The notes below the pieces were generated by a model. The model did no database searches and was not told where the DNA came from. It saw only the letters and a list, made by a program, of their open reading frames with translations. The position numbers and the translations under genes are program-made. A DNA stretch of 64,000 nucleotides from Novosphingobium sp. MW5 (GTDB lineage Bacteria > Pseudomonadota > Alphaproteobacteria > Sphingomonadales > Sphingomonadaceae): contig JAPCWB010000001.1 in assembly GCA_025938935.1 (NCBI GenBank), forward strand, positions 2,232,001 through 2,296,000, in the 5' to 3' direction. Position 1 is the stretch's first letter. Each line of letters starts with the position of its first letter. This document shows positions 1-9,355 of this stretch, in pieces.

Positions 1-792
1 GCTGAGTCCGAAATCCGCGAGCCGGGAGGCGAGTTCTCGTGCTACGCCTTCATCGCGGCCGGTGAAGAGCGCCATGTCCGGTTCCTTCCGCTCGAACGGC
101 TGATCGCCGACCAGAACCTTCACCCGGCGCGCGATGCCGCTGCCGCCATGGACGAAGCGGACCTTGCCGCCAAAGGCCTTGTCCAGCTCTTGCTCGACCA
201 GCGGGAAATGCGTGCAAGCCAGGACGACTGTATCGATGTCCTGCCCACCCGGCTGCCCGGTCAGCCCCGCTGCGGCCCGGGCGAAGACGTCCGGATCGAT
301 GTGTTGGCCCTTCAGCTTGGCTTCGGCCGCGGCGACGAGTTCTGGTGCCGCATGGCGCAAGAGCGACTTGCCCTGGGCGAACTCCGCCTCCAGCCGATCG
401 ACATAGGGCTGGCGCACCGTTGCCGCCGTGCCCAGCAGGCCGATCACGCCGGTCCGCGTCATTTCGGCCGCGGGCTTGATCGCCGGCACGGTCCCCACGA
501 TCGGTACCTCGAGCACGTCGCGGACCATGGCCAGCGCGATGGTGGATGCCGTGTTGCAGGCAATGCAGACCAGGCGCGGCTGATAGCGTTCCGACAGGCG
601 CCCCAGCAGCCCGCAGACCCGCGCCGCAATCTCGGCCTCGGTTTTCTCGCCATAGGGCAGGCCGGCGTGATCGGCGACGTAGATCACCGGCGCATCGGGC
701 AGCAATGCGCGGATTTCCGAAAGGACAGACAGCCCGCCGACCCCCGAATCGAACAACAGCAGCGGTGCAGAGGCATTGGGAACTTCGGCCAT
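1..792 (-). CDS. murI: Glutamate racemase MurI (C-terminus cut by window edge)
   Basis: Interconverts L- and D-glutamate in the cytoplasm to supply D-Glu for peptidoglycan. Translating the minus strand from the ATG at 792 gives FDSGVGGLSVLSE near the start, then ACNTAS with the first catalytic Cys at about residue 79, and LACTHFP with the second catalytic Cys at about residue 193. Both are diagnostic of the Asp/Glu racemase family. The 264 codons present cover nearly the whole family length; the stop lies left of the window. It is divergent from plsY, with about 80 bp between the two starts. Function is confident; only the C-terminal end is unseen. Confidence 0.93.
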   Translation of the reverse strand, partial: MAEVPNASAPLLLFDSGVGGLSVLSEIRALLPDAPVIYVADHAGLPYGEKTEAEIAARVCGLLGRLSERYQPRLVCIACNTASTIALAMVRDVLEVPIVGTVPAIKPAAEMTRTGVIGLLGTAATVRQPYVDRLEAEFAQGKSLLRHAAPELVAAAEAKLKGQHIDPDVFARAAAGLTGQPGGQDIDTVVLACTHFPLVEQELDKAFGGKVRFVHGGSGIARRVKVLVGDQPFERKEPDMALFTGRDEGVARELASRLADFGLS

Positions 793-871
793 TTCGGGGG
801 AATAGCCATTTTTCCGTTCCGGGAAAGGGGCATGCCGCGCTAAGGGTTTATGACAGGATCGGGGGATTGAA

Positions 872-1462
872 ATGGAATTGGCTGCCTTGGTGCCGGTGGT
901 GATTGCGGGATACCTGCTGGGCTCGATCCCGTTTGGCCTGCTGCTGACACGACTCACGGGGGCGGGGGACCTGCGTTCGATCGGGTCGGGCAATATCGGC
1001 GCTACCAACGTTCTGCGCACCGGGCGCAAGGGGCTGGCGGCGGCAACGCTGCTGCTTGACCTGGCAAAGGGCTTCGCGGCCGTCTGGCTGGCGCGCGATG
1101 TGCTGGGGGGAGACCCGGCGATCGGCGGCCTTGCGGCGGTGATCGGGCACTGTTTCCCCATCTGGCTCAAATTCCGGGGCGGCAAGGGTGTCGCGACGCT
1201 GATGGGCGTTTCGCTCGGCCTCGGCTGGGCCATCGGCGGGGTCTATGCGGCCGTTTGGCTGGGCATACTGGCGATCACGCGCATTTCTTCGCTCTCTGGC
1301 ATGAGCGCGGCGGTTTCCGCACCGGTGGCGGCATGGCTGCTGGGCTATCCCGCCTTTGTGCCGGTGCTAGCGATCCTTGCCGTGCTGGTCATCTGGCTCC
1401 ACCGCGCCAACATCGCCCGGCTGAGCGCGGGCACCGAACCAAAGGTGGGCAGCAAGAAGTGA
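872..1462 (+). CDS. plsY: Acyl-phosphate:glycerol-3-phosphate acyltransferase PlsY
   Basis: Integral membrane enzyme that transfers an acyl group from acyl-phosphate to glycerol-3-phosphate, the first step of phospholipid synthesis. The 196-residue product has the family's usual length and about five hydrophobic segments. The N-terminal GYLLGSIPFG, the GSGNIGATNVLR glycerol-phosphate loop and the FRGGKGVAT motif are all present. Its stop codon overlaps the GTG start of dprA, so the two are translationally coupled. plsY-dprA is a common alphaproteobacterial arrangement. Confidence 0.96.
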   Translation: MELAALVPVVIAGYLLGSIPFGLLLTRLTGAGDLRSIGSGNIGATNVLRTGRKGLAAATLLLDLAKGFAAVWLARDVLGGDPAIGGLAAVIGHCFPIWLKFRGGKGVATLMGVSLGLGWAIGGVYAAVWLGILAITRISSLSGMSAAVSAPVAAWLLGYPAFVPVLAILAVLVIWLHRANIARLSAGTEPKVGSKK

Positions 1463-2586
1463 GCGAGGCCGCCGTGCTGGAGCTTTCCCGCGACGAGGCT
1501 TTTGCCCGCATCCGGCTGCTGCGCTCCCCCAATGTCGGGCCGGTGAGCTATGCGCAGCTGCTGCGCCGCTTTGGGACCGCAGCAGCGGCGCTGGAGGCAC
1601 TGCCCGACCTGGCCGGAAAGCGCGCGGGCGGGGCCTATCGCGCTGCGCCGACGGACCGCATCGAGGCGGAGATTGCCGCCGTCCGCCGTGCCGGCGCGCG
1701 CTATCTGTTCCATGATGCGCCGGACTATCCGGTGCTGCTCAGCGCCTGTGATAGCGCGCCGCCGATCCTGACGGTTCGGGGCGACCTGTCGCTGGCCGCG
1801 CGGCCATGTGTTGCGGTGGTGGGCGCGCGCAATGCCTCGGCAGCGGCGGTCAAGCTGGCGCGCGACTTTTCGGCCGAACTGGCCGGGCATGGGGTAACGG
1901 TCGTCTCCGGCCTAGCCCGCGGGATTGACGGCGCGGCCCATCGCGGCGCGCTTGCCGGGGCGGCGAACGGCGGCGGCACCATCGGCGTGATCGCCAGTGG
2001 CATCGACATTGCCTATCCGCCGGAGCACGCGGACTTGCAGGAAGAAGTCGCCACCAACGGCCTGCTCATCGCTGAGCAGCCTTGCGGCACCGAACCGCTC
2101 GCCCGCCATTTCCCTGCGCGCAATCGCATCATCGCCGGGCTGGCGGCGGGGACATTGGTAGTGGAGGCCGCGCCCAAGTCCGGGTCGTTGATCACCGCGC
2201 GCCTTGCGGGGGAGTTCGGGCGCGACGTCATGGCGATCCCCGGTTCCCCGCTCGACAGCCGCAGCCACGGCTGCAACCAGTTGATCCGCGACGGGGCAGT
2301 GTTGGTCCAGCGGCCGGAAGATGTGCTCGAACTTATCGAAGGCTTTACCGGCGCGCCGCGCAGCTTTCTGCGCGAAGGGGTGCAGGGCGCAGGGTTCGAC
2401 CTGTCGGACGCTGATGCCGAGCCTGCGGACATTTCTGGCCTGCTCACCCTCGCACCGATCGCCGTGGACGAACTGATCCGCCAGTCGGGCGCCTCGCCCG
2501 CCGAAGTGCAGATGGCGCTGCTCGAACTGGAACTGGCGGGCAAGCTGGTGCGCCACGCGGCTGGGCGGGTGAGTTTGGCAGGATAG
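1459..2586 (+). CDS. dprA: DNA-processing protein DprA
   Basis: Single-strand DNA binding protein that loads RecA on incoming DNA during natural transformation. The frame is open further upstream, but the GTG at 1459 overlapping the plsY stop (GTGA) gives a 375-residue protein of normal length starting VSEAAVLELSRDEAFARI. The Rossmann-like core shows VVGARNAS, VVSGLARGIDGAAHRGAL and the GSLITARLAGEFGRDV segment. A C-terminal winged-helix-like region (LTLAPIAVDELIRQSGAS) follows. Its presence does not prove competence, since most bacteria carry dprA. Confidence 0.95.
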   Translation: MSEAAVLELSRDEAFARIRLLRSPNVGPVSYAQLLRRFGTAAAALEALPDLAGKRAGGAYRAAPTDRIEAEIAAVRRAGARYLFHDAPDYPVLLSACDSAPPILTVRGDLSLAARPCVAVVGARNASAAAVKLARDFSAELAGHGVTVVSGLARGIDGAAHRGALAGAANGGGTIGVIASGIDIAYPPEHADLQEEVATNGLLIAEQPCGTEPLARHFPARNRIIAGLAAGTLVVEAAPKSGSLITARLAGEFGRDVMAIPGSPLDSRSHGCNQLIRDGAVLVQRPEDVLELIEGFTGAPRSFLREGVQGAGFDLSDADAEPADISGLLTLAPIAVDELIRQSGASPAEVQMALLELELAGKLVRHAAGRVSLAG

Positions 2587-2596
2587 GGGGAATTGG

Positions 2597-3265
2597 ATGA
2601 ATACGACGCAGGTCGCGGAAACGGTAACGCTTGCTGACATACTCGCGGAAGTCAGGCGGCTCGCGGGCAGACATCAGGTGTTCCTGGCACTTGTCGGTAG
2701 TGCCATCGCAATCGGTTATTCGGTCATGGACCTCATGGGGGCCACAACCAGCAACACGTTTGCGGGCATCACGGTGACCGTCTTTGTCCAATTCGCAGTG
2801 ATGGAACGGCTTTTGGGCGACCGGTTGCACCCCGACCGTGGGGAGAAGCGGCGTTACTGGTCGCTGTTCGGCTCGGGTGTTCTATCGGGCCTTGGCATCA
2901 TGCTCGGCCTGCTCATGCTGGTTCTGCCCGGTGTCTATCTGGCAGGCCGATGGATCTCGTCGAGCGCCTATGTCGTCGCAGAGGGGAAATCCGCCTTCGA
3001 AGCACTTGGCTCCAGCTGGGAGCAGAGCGAACCGAGCCAATTCGCGCATGTCGCAGCTGCCGTCCTGTCGATCCTGCCCACGCTGGGGTTTCTCATCCTG
3101 ATGGTGGCCGAAGCCTATGGCATATTGGGCCTGGATGAGGCCGTTCTGATCATTGTTAGCAATGTATTGGTTGCGACCGGCACTTTGCTTGTCTGGCTTT
3201 TTGGTGCGGCGACCTATTGCGCAACACACAGGGGCCGGAATGAACTGCGTCACGTGTTCGCCTGA
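2597..3265 (+). CDS. Multi-pass membrane protein of unknown function
   Basis: A 222-residue protein beginning 10 bp after dprA, so possibly co-transcribed. The N-terminal 25 residues are polar. About five or six hydrophobic segments follow, including ones near residues 34-52, 92-115, 150-172 and 180-205. The stretch LPGVYLAGRWISSSAYVVAE followed by a polar EALGSSWEQSE turn resembles the repeated unit of glycerophosphoryl-diester-phosphodiesterase-type membrane domains and YciC-like proteins, but this similarity is from memory only. No catalytic motif is visible. It separates dprA from topA, which are usually closer together. Confidence 0.7.
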   Translation: MNTTQVAETVTLADILAEVRRLAGRHQVFLALVGSAIAIGYSVMDLMGATTSNTFAGITVTVFVQFAVMERLLGDRLHPDRGEKRRYWSLFGSGVLSGLGIMLGLLMLVLPGVYLAGRWISSSAYVVAEGKSAFEALGSSWEQSEPSQFAHVAAAVLSILPTLGFLILMVAEAYGILGLDEAVLIIVSNVLVATGTLLVWLFGAATYCATHRGRNELRHVFA

Positions 3266-3277
3266 TCCGAATTCGGC

Positions 3278-4241
3278 TCAAGGCTGCCAGCGCGCTTCGC
3301 GGATCCAGCGATTGTAAAGCAGCTTGGTCCCGCGCTTCACCGGCAGCCCGGCGTGCTCCGTGAGCGGGTCGAGGCTGCGGTCGGGCAGGGTGTTGTGGAA
3401 CACAAGGCAATCGCCCTTGCGGCCCTTCACCTTTAATCCGGTCTTCAGGAAGGCCGTCTCGCCCCCGTCATAGCCTTCGTTCAGCCAGACCAGCGCAGTG
3501 ACCGTCCGCTGGTTGTCGGCTGCGCGGACAAAGTCGTAGTGCGGCTTGTATTCCTGCCCCGGCTTGTAGCGCAGCACTTGCGCCGCCTCGCCATTCTCGG
3601 CCGGCAGGCTCTGCCACGGCCGCGATGCGGCGGTTGAGCGCGTGGATTGCCGGATCCTCGATCAGCCAGTGCAGGGCCGAGCCATCGGACGAACGGATCG
3701 GGTCGCGCACCAGTTGCCGCGCGGCATTGTAGACCATTGAGGGCTGGTAGCCGGGTTCCGCTACCTTGAGGATGTAATCCACTTCCGCCGCGGTAAAGAG
3801 CCCGCGGTAGATCCGCACCCATGGCTGCTCGCTCAGCATCTCGGCTTCCGGCACCTCTAGCGGATCGCCACTGGCGTCGAGCTTCATGGCGGCCACCCGC
3901 TCCAACGCCGCCTTGCGCCGGGGATCGCGTGCCGCTTCGTGACGCAGCCGCTCGATCGCCGCCAGCCAGCCCCGCGGTCCGGCAATGCCGCTCGCCAGCA
4001 GGTTCGTCGCCGCAATTGCCCCGTCGTGCGATCCGGCCGCACCGGCGCGCTCATAAAGCCCGCGCGCCGCCACCGGGTCCTGAGCAATATGGCCGCCCCA
4101 CTTCATATGGCCGAGCAGCAGCATCGCCTGGGGCATGCCGCGCAGCACCATGCCCTCGATCAGGGCCACGGCCTGCTGGCGCTGCCCGGCGGAGAACATC
4201 TGCAAGGCCTGATCAAGTTCGGGAGGGTTGCCGCTCATCAT
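3278..4241 (-). CDS. Sel1-like / prolyl 4-hydroxylase 2OG-Fe(II) oxygenase (frameshifted)
   Basis: Two overlapping minus-strand frames (3468-4241 and 3278-3577) together form one protein. The N-terminal half has Sel1-like helical repeats (AVALIEGMVLRGMPQAMLLLG and following). The C-terminal half is a prolyl-4-hydroxylase domain with the Fe ligands HxD in YKPHYDF, a distal His in VFHNTLPD, and the oxoglutarate-binding basic residue in KLLYNRW. The reading frame slips between them. Removing one plus-strand T at 3610 restores a family-like junction reading VAGLPAENGEAAQVLRYKPG. Start is ATG 4241 or 4238. It probably hydroxylates protein substrates, but the target is unknown. The frameshift is likely a sequence error. 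Confidence 0.82.
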
Positions 4242-4319
4242 GCGGGCCTATGCCAGAGCCTGCGGGGCAATTCCAGAACCCCCGCTTGACGAGGGTGCTC
4301 GAACCCTTCCACCCTCGCG

Positions 4320-4333
4320 CGTGTACATACACG
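4320..4333. promoter_or_regulatory. Short palindrome upstream of topA
   Basis: The arms CGTGTA and TACACG are perfect inverted repeats separated by two bases. They end 21 bp before the topA ATG in the gap between topA and the divergent hydroxylase gene. It could be a regulator site or chance; nothing else supports it. Confidence 0.25.
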
Positions 4334-4354
4334 TGAAGGAATACCCTTTCGGCC

Positions 4355-6899
4355 ATGCAACTTGTCATCGTAGAATCCCCCGCCAAAGCCAAGACGATCG
4401 AGAAGTACCTGGGCAAGGATTACAAGGTCCTCGCTTCCTACGGCCACGTCCGCGACCTGCCGCCCAAGGACGGCTCGGTGCGCCCGGACGAGGACTTCGC
4501 GATGGACTGGGAGCTTTACGGCGACAAGGCGCGGCAGGTGAAGGCGATCACCGATGCCGCCAAGACGGCTGACCGCCTGATCCTCGCCACCGACCCTGAT
4601 CGCGAGGGCGAGGCGATTTCGTGGCACGTTCGCGAACTGCTGGCCAAGCGCAAGGCGCTGCCCAAGGACGTCCAGCGCGTCACCTTCAACGCCATCACCA
4701 AGGATACGGTGACCAAGGCGATGACCCAGCCGCGCGAGCTCGATCAGGACCTGATCGATGCCTACCTTGCCCGCCGGGCGCTCGATTACCTGTTCGGCTT
4801 CACGCTTTCGCCCGTGCTGTGGCGCAAGCTGCCGGGGGCGAAGTCCGCGGGCCGCGTCCAGTCGGTCGCCCTGCGACTGATCTGCGAGCGCGAACGCGAG
4901 ATCGAGGTGTTCAATCCGCAGGAATACTGGTCGGTCATCGCCCAGATGGAGCACGACGGGACCAAATTCCCGGCGCGGCTGGTGCGCTTTGATGGCGAAA
5001 AGCTCGACAAGCTGACCCTTGGCGATGCCGGAGCGGCCGAACGCGCCAAGGCCGCGGTCGAGGCGGGGGCTTTCCGCGTCGAGGAAGTCGACGTGCGGCC
5101 GACGCGCCGCAATCCGTACCCGCCGTTCACGACTTCCACCTTGCAGATGGAGGCCGCGCGCAAGCTGGGGTTCTCCGCCAGCCACACGATGCGGGTGGCG
5201 CAGACGCTCTATGAAGCGGGCGCCATCACCTACATGCGTACCGACGGCGTGCAGATGGACCCGAGCGCCATCCAGTGCAGCCCGCGTGGCTATCAATGAC
5301 CGGTTCAAGGGGCATTACCTCCCCGAAAAACCGCGTCATTACGAGACGAAGGCAAAGAATGCTCAGGAAGCACATGAAGCGATCCGTCCCACCGATTTCG
5401 GCCGCGATCACTTTGGCAGCGGTGACGAGGCGCGGCTCTACGAACTGGTGTGGAAGCGCGCGATTGCCAGCCAGATGGCCTCTGCCTCGATCGAGCGCAC
5501 TTCGGTCACCCTGCGCGAAGCGACCGGCCGGCACGAGCTGCGCGCCACGGGTCAAGTGATAAAGTTCCCCGGCTTCCTCGCGGTCTATGACGAGTCGCTC
5601 GACAACAAGCCAAGCGATGACGAGGACGACAGCGCCACGCTGCCCGTGCTCAACAAGGGCGACATGCCGGCCAAGCATGGCGTCGATGCGACCCAGCACT
5701 TCACCCAGCCGCCGCCGCGCTATTCGGAAGCGACGCTGGTCAAGCGGCTCGAGGAGCTCGGCATCGGGCGTCCATCGACCTATGCCGCCACCTTGCAGGT
5801 ACTGAAGGATCGCAATTACGTTCGTACCGAGAAAAACCGTTTCTTCGCAGAGGAATCGGGCAGACTTCTCACAGCATTTCTAGAACGTTTCTTCCCGCGT
5901 TATGTCGCCTATGACTTCACCGCAGGGATGGAGGACGAGCTCGACGACGTCTCCGGCGGGCGCGAGGACTGGAAGGACCTGCTCGCCAAGTTCTGGAAGG
6001 ACTTCAAGCCCAAGTCCGACGAGGTGATGGAGCGCAAGCCCTCCGAAGTCACCGAAGCGCTGGACGAGTTCCTGTCCGACTACCTGTTCCCCGACAAAGG
6101 TGACGGCCACGATCCGCGCCAGTGCCCCCAGTGCGGCGTGGGGCGGCTCTCGCTCCGCGGCGGCCGCTTCGGGGCCTTTGTCGCCTGCTCTAACTATCCG
6201 GACTGCAAGTACACTCGCAAGTTCGCCCAGCCGGGCGGCGCGGACGGGGCCGAGGATGGCGAGATCGGCAAGCACCCCGAAACCGGCGAGGTCATCACCC
6301 GCAAGGCCGGCCGCTTCGGCCCTTACATCCAGATGGGTGAGGGCAAGGAAGCGGCGCGAAGTTCGATCCCCAAGGATATCGGCGAGCTCGATCTCGATTG
6401 GGCGGTCAAGCTGCTCAGCCTGCCGCGCACCATCGGCAACCACCCGGAAACCGGCGAGCCGATCACGGCGAGCATCGGGCGCTATGGCCCCTACCTGGCG
6501 CACAGCGGCAAGTACGCCAAGCTGCGCAGCACGGCGGAAGTGTTCGAAACCGGCATGAACTCTGCCGTTGCCAAGCTGGCCGAAGCGGCAGCAGGCGGCG
6601 GGCGCGGCGCAAGGGCGGCGGCGGAACCGCTCAAGGTCTTTGGCGCGCACCCGGAAAGCGGCGGCGAGATCAAGCTGATGGCGGGGCGCTATGGCCCCTA
6701 TGTGACGGACGGCACCACCAATGCCACCCTGCCGCGCGACAAGAAGCCCGAGGACCTGACCGAGGAAGAGGCGGTGACGCTGATCACCGAAAAGGCCGCG
6801 AAGGGGCCCGCCAAGAAGGGGAAAAAGAAGGCCCCGGCGAAGAAGGCACCGGCCAAGAAGGCGGCGGCCAAGAAGGCCCCGGCCAAGAAAAAGGCTTGA
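4355..6899 (+). CDS. topA: DNA topoisomerase I (frameshifted by one inserted T)
   Basis: Type IA topoisomerase that relaxes negative supercoils. The N-terminal toprim shows VIVESPAKAKTIEKYLG and DPDREGEAISWH. The catalytic Tyr is in ITYMRTDG at about residue 293. A zinc-ribbon CPQCGVGRLSLRGG with CSNYPDC follows, then repeated GRYGPY units and a Lys/Ala-rich tail. The frame breaks 15 residues after the catalytic Tyr: 4355-5299 ends early and the rest continues in another frame to 6899. Removing the T at 5276 (CCAG[T]GCAG) gives the expected MDPSAIQAARVAINDRF. topA is essential in most bacteria, so an error in the sequence is more likely than a broken gene. Confidence 0.93.
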
Positions 6900-6958
6900 A
6901 ATCGGCACGGAAGGGGCGATCCTGCCTCCCATGATCCCGTCATGAAGGCAGACCTTCC

Positions 6959-7528
6959 ATGCTTACACTCGCACTGATTGCCAATGCGCTGACGATGGCA
7001 GCGCCGACACCGCTGACCTCGGCTGACAACCCGGGGCAGCCCGCTTCCGTTGCCGTGGAAGTCCAGGTGGACAAGTCGGGCAAGCCGCTGTCCTGCGCCA
7101 AGACCGTCCTTTCGGGCGACGATGGCGCTGGGGAGGCGACCTGCGCCGCGCTGATGCGCAAGACCTGGCGGCCCGCGCGGCTGCGCAACGGTACGGGCGT
7201 GACTGCTGTCTACCGCGATATCCTGCGCTGGAACGGCTCTCAGGAACGGGCGGCAACTTCCTCACCGCGAACCGACCTGACGCTCAAGGTCGCCTCGCTT
7301 CCCGATGGCCGCAAGGGCCCGGTCGAACTGACCACGGTCCTGCTGATCAACGGCGCGGGCGCGATCGAGCAGTGCAACGGCGATGCCTTTGCCGAGAAAG
7401 CCTATGCGGACGCCGCCTGCGAGGCGCTGCTTGGTCAGAAGTTCCGCGAACGTGCGGCACCGAACGGCAAGCCGACCAATTACGTGACCACAGCGAATGT
7501 CCGTTTCACCGTTGAAGGCGCGGGCTGA
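6959..7528 (+). CDS. Secreted TonB-C-like protein, function unknown
   Basis: A 189-residue protein with a short N-terminal hydrophobic stretch that may be a signal peptide. It has two similar halves, each with a beta-rich pattern and paired Cys residues (LSCAKTVLSG...ATCAALMRKTWRPA and IEQCNGDAFAEKAYADAACEALLGQKFRE). The pattern of a VDKSGKPLSC strand followed by A-C-x-A-L-x-x-x-x-F/W-x-P/R is that of TonB C-terminal-like periplasmic domains found as free-standing proteins in sphingomonads. It likely folds as two such domains with one disulfide each. Partner and role are unknown. Confidence 0.65.
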   Translation: MLTLALIANALTMAAPTPLTSADNPGQPASVAVEVQVDKSGKPLSCAKTVLSGDDGAGEATCAALMRKTWRPARLRNGTGVTAVYRDILRWNGSQERAATSSPRTDLTLKVASLPDGRKGPVELTTVLLINGAGAIEQCNGDAFAEKAYADAACEALLGQKFRERAAPNGKPTNYVTTANVRFTVEGAG

Positions 7529-7530
7529 AC

Positions 7531-7710
7531 ATGGCTGAAAAGTTCGAACGCCACCGCCAGCCCTGGAAGGCGGACGAGATCCAGAAGCTCCATACACTTG
7601 CTGGCAAGGGCAAGGGGCTGAAGGAGATCGCCAAGGCCCTGGGTCGCAGCGAAGAATCGACCAAGGACCGCGCAAAGGCGGACGGGATCGGGATTGCCAA
7701 GCTGCGCTAG
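7531..7710 (+). CDS. Small basic SANT/Myb-like protein, 59 residues
   Basis: The ATG at 7531 lies two bases after the preceding stop and the frame closes with TAG at 7708-7710. The product starts MAEKFERHRQPWKADEIQKLH and continues with a GKGLKEIAKALGRSEESTKDRAK helix-turn-helix-like segment. This resembles the small SANT/Myb-type DNA-binding proteins that bacteria use as minor regulators. It is rich in Lys/Arg and has no membrane segment. Its end overlaps the convergent hydroxylase gene by four bases. Existence is supported by tight spacing and protein-like composition; the DNA-binding role is inference. Confidence 0.65.
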   Translation: MAEKFERHRQPWKADEIQKLHTLAGKGKGLKEIAKALGRSEESTKDRAKADGIGIAKLR

Positions 7711-8426
7711 CTGATCTTGCGAAACGCCAGCATCTCGCCGATTTGCCGGGTCGACCCTTTGTGAAAACCGGCGCTTTCCTCCCATTTTTCGGGGTTGCGG
7801 AAGGTGCCGAAGATCATGTCGAACAGCGGAATGTCACCGTAGTTATAGGCATGGACCCCGCGCTGGTGGTGGATCGAATGGCTCTCGGGTCGCTGTACGA
7901 TATAGCCCAGCCAGCGCGGCGTGCGCAGATTGACGTGCTGGAACATGGCCGGAAACGTGGCCGCTACGTTGATGATCAGCGCCGCCTCGGCTGAAACGCC
8001 CATTACCAGCACCAGCGACAGCGAGCCGAGCAGCGCCCAGCCCAGCGAATCGAACGGGTGGAACCAGAAAGCGCCCCAGATATCCACTCGCTCGGCGCTG
8101 TGATGCATCTGGTGGGTAAGCCGCCACAGCCAGTCCACGCTGTGCATCGTCCGGTGCCAGAGATAGACGCCGAGTTCGAAGACGAAGAACCCGCCGACGA
8201 CCTGAACCCACAACGGAAAGGTGTCCGCCGGTATAAGCCGGTACTGGCCCAGCCAGCTATCCCACAGGAACGGGGCATAGGTCAGGATCGCGAAATAGCT
8301 GAGGGCCGAAACAACCCCGAGCAGCCGCCAGTGCGGCACGTCGTCAAGCCGGTGCCCGCGCCCGAAATGGTCGAGGATCGCAAGCACGACGAACATGCCC
8401 AAGGCGATGTAATGATAGGTGCCCAT
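7707..8426 (-). CDS. Sterol desaturase / fatty acid hydroxylase family protein
   Basis: A 239-residue integral membrane di-iron oxygenase. Three histidine clusters are visible in the family order: HRTMH, HQMHH and HSIHH, the last within RPESHSIHHQRGVHAYNYGDIPLFDMIFGTF, which is a strong family signature. Four or so hydrophobic segments flank them. Bacterial members hydroxylate or desaturate lipids, carotenoids or sterol-like molecules; nothing here identifies the substrate. It is convergent with the small SANT-like gene, and an 86-bp gap separates its start from the SGNH lipoprotein gene upstream. Confidence 0.88.
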   Translation of the reverse strand: MGTYHYIALGMFVVLAILDHFGRGHRLDDVPHWRLLGVVSALSYFAILTYAPFLWDSWLGQYRLIPADTFPLWVQVVGGFFVFELGVYLWHRTMHSVDWLWRLTHQMHHSAERVDIWGAFWFHPFDSLGWALLGSLSLVLVMGVSAEAALIINVAATFPAMFQHVNLRTPRWLGYIVQRPESHSIHHQRGVHAYNYGDIPLFDMIFGTFRNPEKWEESAGFHKGSTRQIGEMLAFRKIS

Positions 8427-8512
8427 CGGCGGAATCCCCCTGGAACCGGACGCGACGGGGCAAGGCTAACACGGCGCAAATTGGCACGCAACTCGTCGAT
8501 CGTGGGCCCCGG

Positions 8513-9355
8513 TCAGTTCCTGCCCAGCATGCTCGCCAACGCATTGGCAATCGCGGCATGACCTGCCGCGGTGGGGTGCCATGAAGCTGGGGCTTCCGGC
8601 CCGCCCGGCTTGATCCCCACGCTCCAGCGGTCGGCATCGCAGAGGGTGTGGCCGCGGGACAGTTCGTTGGCGGGGAGAACCAGTGCACCTTCCGCCTCTG
8701 CCGCGCGGGCGGTTACCTTGGCGAGCTGCTCGCCGATGTCACGGTTGATCAGCGCGCCTTCTGCCGAAAGCTGGCTTTCCGCACAGGGATTGTCCGGCAC
8801 CAGCTTCACGTATTGAACGAAAACCAGCGTCGCCTTGGGGGCCCGGCGATGGACTTCGCGGGCGACGGCGCGAAGGTTTGCCTCCAGCTTGGCATAGTCC
8901 TCAGCCTTGGGCGGCCGCATGGCCGGGCAGGGGCGCTTCACACCTTGCACCATGAAGCCTTCGCCGCTGCATGAGGCAGCGTAGAGGTTGCCGACATAGT
9001 TCACGTCATTGCCGCCGATGGTCACGGTTACCAGCCGGGTTTCCGCATTCACGGCCTCGACCTGAGCGGGAAGCTCGTTCCAGGGGCCGAGTATATGCGC
9101 AGTCGTCGCCCCGCCGCAGGTCTGGTCGTCCAGCGCAAGGCCAAGCTTGCCGGCGAGCAGTGTCGCATAGTTCGACGCACTCCGCCCGCAGCGTTGCGGC
9201 GTGCCGGGCTTGATCCCGTTAATCCCGGTACCGGCGGCGTAGGAACTGCCCATGGCAACGTATCGGGCATTGTGGGGAAGGGCCGGATGCAGGGTAGCGC
9301 AACCGGTCAGCGCGAAGGCCAGCGCGGCCGTTGCCAGCGGCCTCACTTGACCCAC
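8513..9355 (-). CDS. SGNH/GDSL-family lipoprotein hydrolase
   Basis: A 280-residue predicted lipoprotein: hydrophobic N-terminus ending in a lipobox-like ALTGC with Cys19 as the lipidated residue. The mature part has the GDSL block as MGSSYAAG (nucleophile Ser at about 37/38), the block III motif IGGNDVN, and a C-terminal ASWHPTAAGH carrying the catalytic His of the SGNH fold. It is an esterase or lipase of unknown substrate at the outer membrane or in the periplasm. Its start overlaps the end of era by 13 bp, so it may be read as the last gene of the lepB-rnc-era operon. Confidence 0.88.
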   Translation of the reverse strand: MGQVRPLATAALAFALTGCATLHPALPHNARYVAMGSSYAAGTGINGIKPGTPQRCGRSASNYATLLAGKLGLALDDQTCGGATTAHILGPWNELPAQVEAVNAETRLVTVTIGGNDVNYVGNLYAASCSGEGFMVQGVKRPCPAMRPPKAEDYAKLEANLRAVAREVHRRAPKATLVFVQYVKLVPDNPCAESQLSAEGALINRDIGEQLAKVTARAAEAEGALVLPANELSRGHTLCDADRWSVGIKPGGPEAPASWHPTAAGHAAIANALASMLGRN

